Shown: one piece after another, positions 6,257 through 8,643 of the stretch | Position numbering within the stretch: position 1 is the first letter of the stretch | Layout of the letters: the number at the start of each line of letters is the position of its first letter | Assembly: GCA_022361135.1 (NCBI GenBank) | Contig: JAKSBM010000701.1 | Span: 1-8,643, forward strand | Length of the DNA stretch: 8,643 nt | Origin: Desulfobacterales bacterium | GTDB taxonomy: Bacteria > Desulfobacterota > Desulfobacteria > Desulfobacterales > Desulfobacteraceae | Direction of reading: 5' to 3' | Notes under the pieces: model-generated | Database searches by the model: none | The model's input: only the letters and a program-made list of their open reading frames with translations | Told to the model about the DNA's origin: nothing | Program-made: the position numbers and the translations under genes

Positions 6257-6267
6257 GGAAGAAAAAC

Positions 6268-7374
6268 ATGAGCCTATTTACCCCGGAAAAAATCAACACC
6301 CTCACCCTGAAAAACCGCATTGTCCGCTCGGCCACCTGGGAAGGCATGTGCACCCCCCAGGGGGAACCCACGGAAAAACTGATCCAGTATTACCGGGATC
6401 TGGCCCAGGGCGGCACCGGCCTCATCATTTCCGGTTATACCTATGTCAGCCCCGAGGGCCAGCAATTGCCCGGCAAAATGGGGATATACACCGACACCTT
6501 TAAGGACGCCCATTGTGCACTCACCGAAGCCGTGCACCAGGCCGGGGGTAAGATTGCCGTCCAATTGGTCCATGCCGGGGGACAGGCCAATGGAAAAACC
6601 ACGGGCATGGCCACGGTGGCCCCTTCGGCCGTGGAGGCCGACCAATACGGAGAGAAGCCCGAGGAACTTACACCCGAGGACATCCAGCGCATCATCAAGG
6701 CCTTTGCCGACGGTGCCCAGCGGGCAAAGGACTGGGGCTTTGACGCCGTCCAACTCCACGGGGCCCACGGCTACCTCATCAACCAATTTCTCTCCCCCCT
6801 GACCAACCAGAGAACCGACGAATGGGGGGGAAGTTTGGAAAACCGCTGCCGTTTCCTGGAGGCGGTCTACAAGGTGGTCCGTTCCCGTGTGGGGGACGAT
6901 TACCCCGTATTCATCAAACTCAACGTCGCCGACCATGTGGAGGGGGGACTTTCCGAGGCAGATGGATTGGCCATTGCCCAGCGCCTCTCCCAATTGGGCA
7001 TGGATGCCCTGGAAATTTCCTCGGGCACCCCGGCCTCGGGGAACATGGGACCGGCCCGGCCCAAAATCAATGCCCCGGAAAAGGAGGCCTACAATCTGGG
7101 CCTGGCCAAGGCCGTGAAGGAAAAGGTCTCCTGCCCGGTGATCTGTGTGGGGGGATTCCGCTCCCAGGGGGTTGCCCAGGCAGCGGTCACCGAAGGCGGC
7201 ATGGACTTCATCGCCCTCTCCCGCCCCCTCATTGCCGAACCCGATCTCCCCAAACGCTGGGAAGCCGACCCCGACTACACCGCCTATTGTATTTCCTGCA
7301 GCAAATGCTTCATGCCGGGACTGCGCAAGGGCGGCATTGCCTGTGTGGTCAAGGAAAAGGCCAAAAAACAATAA
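6268..7374 (+). CDS. Old Yellow Enzyme family NADH:flavin oxidoreductase, short form with iron-sulfur cysteines
   Basis: A 368-residue FMN-dependent ene-reductase of the OYE family: a single TIM barrel, probably cytoplasmic. Seen: LFTPEKINTLTLKNRIVRSATWEGM at the N-terminus, QLVHAGGQ in the second quarter, the substrate-binding pair HGAH (His164 and His167), the family signature FLSPLTNQRTDEWGGSLENR, and the FMN phosphate region CVGGFRS followed by DFIALSRPLIAEPDLP. The C-terminus has CX2CX2CX11C (Cys341, 344, 347, 359), the arrangement that binds a 4Fe-4S cluster in 2,4-dienoyl-CoA reductase and 2-enoate reductase relatives, but the protein stops there and lacks their C-terminal FAD/NAD(P)H domains. 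AAGGAAG lies six bases before the ATG. The partner gene upstream encodes an SRPBCC-like protein. The natural substrate is unknown; an alpha,beta-unsaturated carbonyl or enoate is likely from the family. Confidence 0.92.
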   Translation: MSLFTPEKINTLTLKNRIVRSATWEGMCTPQGEPTEKLIQYYRDLAQGGTGLIISGYTYVSPEGQQLPGKMGIYTDTFKDAHCALTEAVHQAGGKIAVQLVHAGGQANGKTTGMATVAPSAVEADQYGEKPEELTPEDIQRIIKAFADGAQRAKDWGFDAVQLHGAHGYLINQFLSPLTNQRTDEWGGSLENRCRFLEAVYKVVRSRVGDDYPVFIKLNVADHVEGGLSEADGLAIAQRLSQLGMDALEISSGTPASGNMGPARPKINAPEKEAYNLGLAKAVKEKVSCPVICVGGFRSQGVAQAAVTEGGMDFIALSRPLIAEPDLPKRWEADPDYTAYCISCSKCFMPGLRKGGIACVVKEKAKKQ

Positions 7375-7436
7375 TCCGAAATATTCAAGGTCATTGGCTT
7401 AGGATGGCCTGACAGATTCGGGAGTACTCCAAACAA

Positions 7437-7473
7437 AAATCCCGGCCTCCCCAAGGGAAGCCGGGATTTTTTT
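7437..7473 (+). terminator. Strong rho-independent terminator after the OYE gene, possibly bidirectional
   Basis: A 10-bp stem AAATCCCGGC (7437-7446) pairs with 7460-7469 and is followed by seven Ts (7467-7473). It lies 62 bases after the OYE stop. On the minus strand the same stem is followed by ATTTTTGTTT, so it may also end transcripts of the convergent adenine deaminase gene. Between 7474 and 7627 I see no gene or regulatory site. Confidence 0.9.
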
Positions 7474-7627
7474 ATGAATAACAGCATGGGATTCCCCCAA
7501 GCCTTTTATGGCGATTCACCCAAATATGTTCCTAAACCATGGACAAAGGTTGCAATTAAAGGGAGCCATCGCATGTATGAAATTTGGCCCCACTCGATGG
7601 GAACATTATTTTAAGAATCACCATGGC

Positions 7628-8643
7628 CTACTCCAGAATCAAATCCACAAAGGCCGGCGGTCCGTCCATGAGCTCCACCAACCCGCGGTTTGAGAGGCGC
7701 AATTCCCCCAGGACCACCAGACCCAGAAGGCTCATGGTCATCTCAAAGCTGGCATGGGGGCAACCGATCTCCTTGAGGGCGGCCTCCACGGCATTGACGC
7801 CCTTGGCGACGGTTTCCGCCGGCTCCAGGCTCATGAGGCCCCCGAAGGGAAGGGGCAGGTGGGCGGCCACCCGGCCTTCACTGACAATGCAAATCCCGCC
7901 CTGGGACTGGATCAGGGTGTTGGCGGCCAGGGCCATGGCATCATCGTCCATGCCCACCACCAAAAGGTTATGGCAATCGTGGGAAACGGTGGAGGCGTAA
8001 GCAGATCCGGGTTTAAACCCGGTGCCGGTGACAAATCCCAGCCCCCGGCTTCCAATGGCCTTTTCATCTGCGCCGTGGCGATAAAAAAGAGCGCCCTTGG
8101 CAATATCCCGCTCTGGATCGGCATTTAAGCAGCCATTCACGGGGGTGAATTCCGCCTGTTCCTGGATGGTGTGAACATGGTTGGCCACCAGGCGGATCAC
8201 CCGGGCTTTCACCGGGTCATTCCCGGGAACGGAAAGCTTGAAATCCGCCGGGGTCAGGGGATCCATGCACACCGTATTCAGGGCGGAGTCCGGATATTCA
8301 AAGGCGGTAAAGGAGGTGGTCATTTCTCCGTCCTGGGCCACCAATGCCCCGTCGCTGTAAACCTGATGGATATTGAATTCAGACAGATTTTCCACCACCA
8401 GGATGTCCGCGGCCCGCCCCGGGGTGAGCGAACCGATCCAGCGGCTCTGTTCCAAAAGCTGGGCCGCATTGATGGTGACCATCTGCAGGGCCTTGATGGG
8501 GTTCAGCCCAAGGCTGATGGCCTTGCGCAATACCCGGACCAGGTGGCCGTCCTCCACAATGGTGGCCGGGGTCACATCGTCGGTGACCATGGTATAAAAA
8601 CGGGTGTCCATGCCCGGATCTTCCAGCACCGACCGGACCAGGT
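7628..8643 (-). CDS. ade: Adenine deaminase (C-terminal part; 5' end outside window)
   Basis: The enzyme hydrolyses adenine to hypoxanthine and ammonia in purine salvage. About 337 C-terminal residues of a family usually near 570-600 are visible, read on the minus strand to the window edge. Seen: the end of the amidohydrolase barrel with MVTDDVTPATIVEDGHLVRVLRKAI (the aspartates of TDD lie at the metal site), the helix and return strand NPIKALQMVTINAAQLL and GSLTPGRAADILVVENL, then the adenine deaminase C-terminal domain with GFVTGTGFKPGSAYASTVSHDCHNLLVVG and LPLPFGGLMS. The usual HDSHN reads HDCHN here, and the final segment (SNRGLVEL for the common TDRGLVDV) is divergent. It ends at TAG 7628-7630 and converges on the OYE gene. 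Identification is confident; substrate preference within the family is less sure. Confidence 0.93.
   Translation of the reverse strand, partial: LVRSVLEDPGMDTRFYTMVTDDVTPATIVEDGHLVRVLRKAISLGLNPIKALQMVTINAAQLLEQSRWIGSLTPGRAADILVVENLSEFNIHQVYSDGALVAQDGEMTTSFTAFEYPDSALNTVCMDPLTPADFKLSVPGNDPVKARVIRLVANHVHTIQEQAEFTPVNGCLNADPERDIAKGALFYRHGADEKAIGSRGLGFVTGTGFKPGSAYASTVSHDCHNLLVVGMDDDAMALAANTLIQSQGGICIVSEGRVAAHLPLPFGGLMSLEPAETVAKGVNAVEAALKEIGCPHASFEMTMSLLGLVVLGELRLSNRGLVELMDGPPAFVDLILE

Noticed and set aside
6274..7371. 365-codon open frame antisense to the OYE gene
   Set aside because: It mirrors the OYE gene almost exactly, has no family motifs, and arises from GC-biased third positions of the real gene.
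7572..7613. 13-codon mini-frame preceded by AAGGGAG in the gap before ade
   Set aside because: Too short and without promoter, conservation evidence or a known leader-peptide pattern to support it.

Overview
The window looks like a chromosomal segment of a GC-rich, probably anaerobic Gram-negative bacterium, most likely a Desulfobacterota (delta-proteobacterial sulfate-reducer) relative. This rests on gene content and protein style: a lone HsdR-N-like protein, an OYE-family reductase with iron-sulfur cysteines, and a thioredoxin-like/permease pair beside ArsR. It was not tested by a search. Coding regions are GC-rich throughout; the only clearly AT-rich stretches are the promoter regions at about 2285-2345 and 2745-2955. 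I see no transposase, integrase, tRNA, rRNA or CRISPR array.

Layout. (1) 1-787: the 3' end of uvrA, nucleotide excision repair, reading out of the left edge. (2) 953-2733, minus strand: an arsR-type repressor gene, then a DUF318/ArsP-like permease gene, then a small thioredoxin-like gene. (3) 2956-4839, plus strand: a second arsR, a thioredoxin-coupled arsC arsenate reductase gene and acr3, an arsenite efflux carrier gene. The two arms diverge from a 222-base intergenic region holding two strong back-to-back sigma70-type promoters, each with a dyad over the start point. (4) 4836-5402, minus strand: a stand-alone HsdR N-terminal-like protein that overlaps the acr3 stop codon tail to tail. A textbook rho-independent terminator for the acr3 direction lies inside its coding sequence. 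(5) 5699-7374, plus strand: a two-gene unit with an SRPBCC-like protein of unknown function and a short Old Yellow Enzyme family flavin oxidoreductase, closed by a strong terminator. (6) 7628-8643, minus strand: the C-terminal part of an adenine deaminase, running off the right edge.

How it works together. The centre is an arsenic (metalloid) response island. ArsC would reduce arsenate to arsenite using a disulfide cascade fed by a thioredoxin, and Acr3 would export the arsenite. The divergent arm adds a second, unrelated permease with a CSC motif and a CxxC thioredoxin-like partner. Two distinct ArsR repressors are present. A dyad in front of the permease shares its 8-base core with the dyad in front of the second arsR, which suggests one repressor may control both arms. 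The flanking genes (uvrA, the HsdR-N-like gene, the SRPBCC/OYE pair, ade) look like ordinary chromosomal neighbours with no evident link to arsenic.
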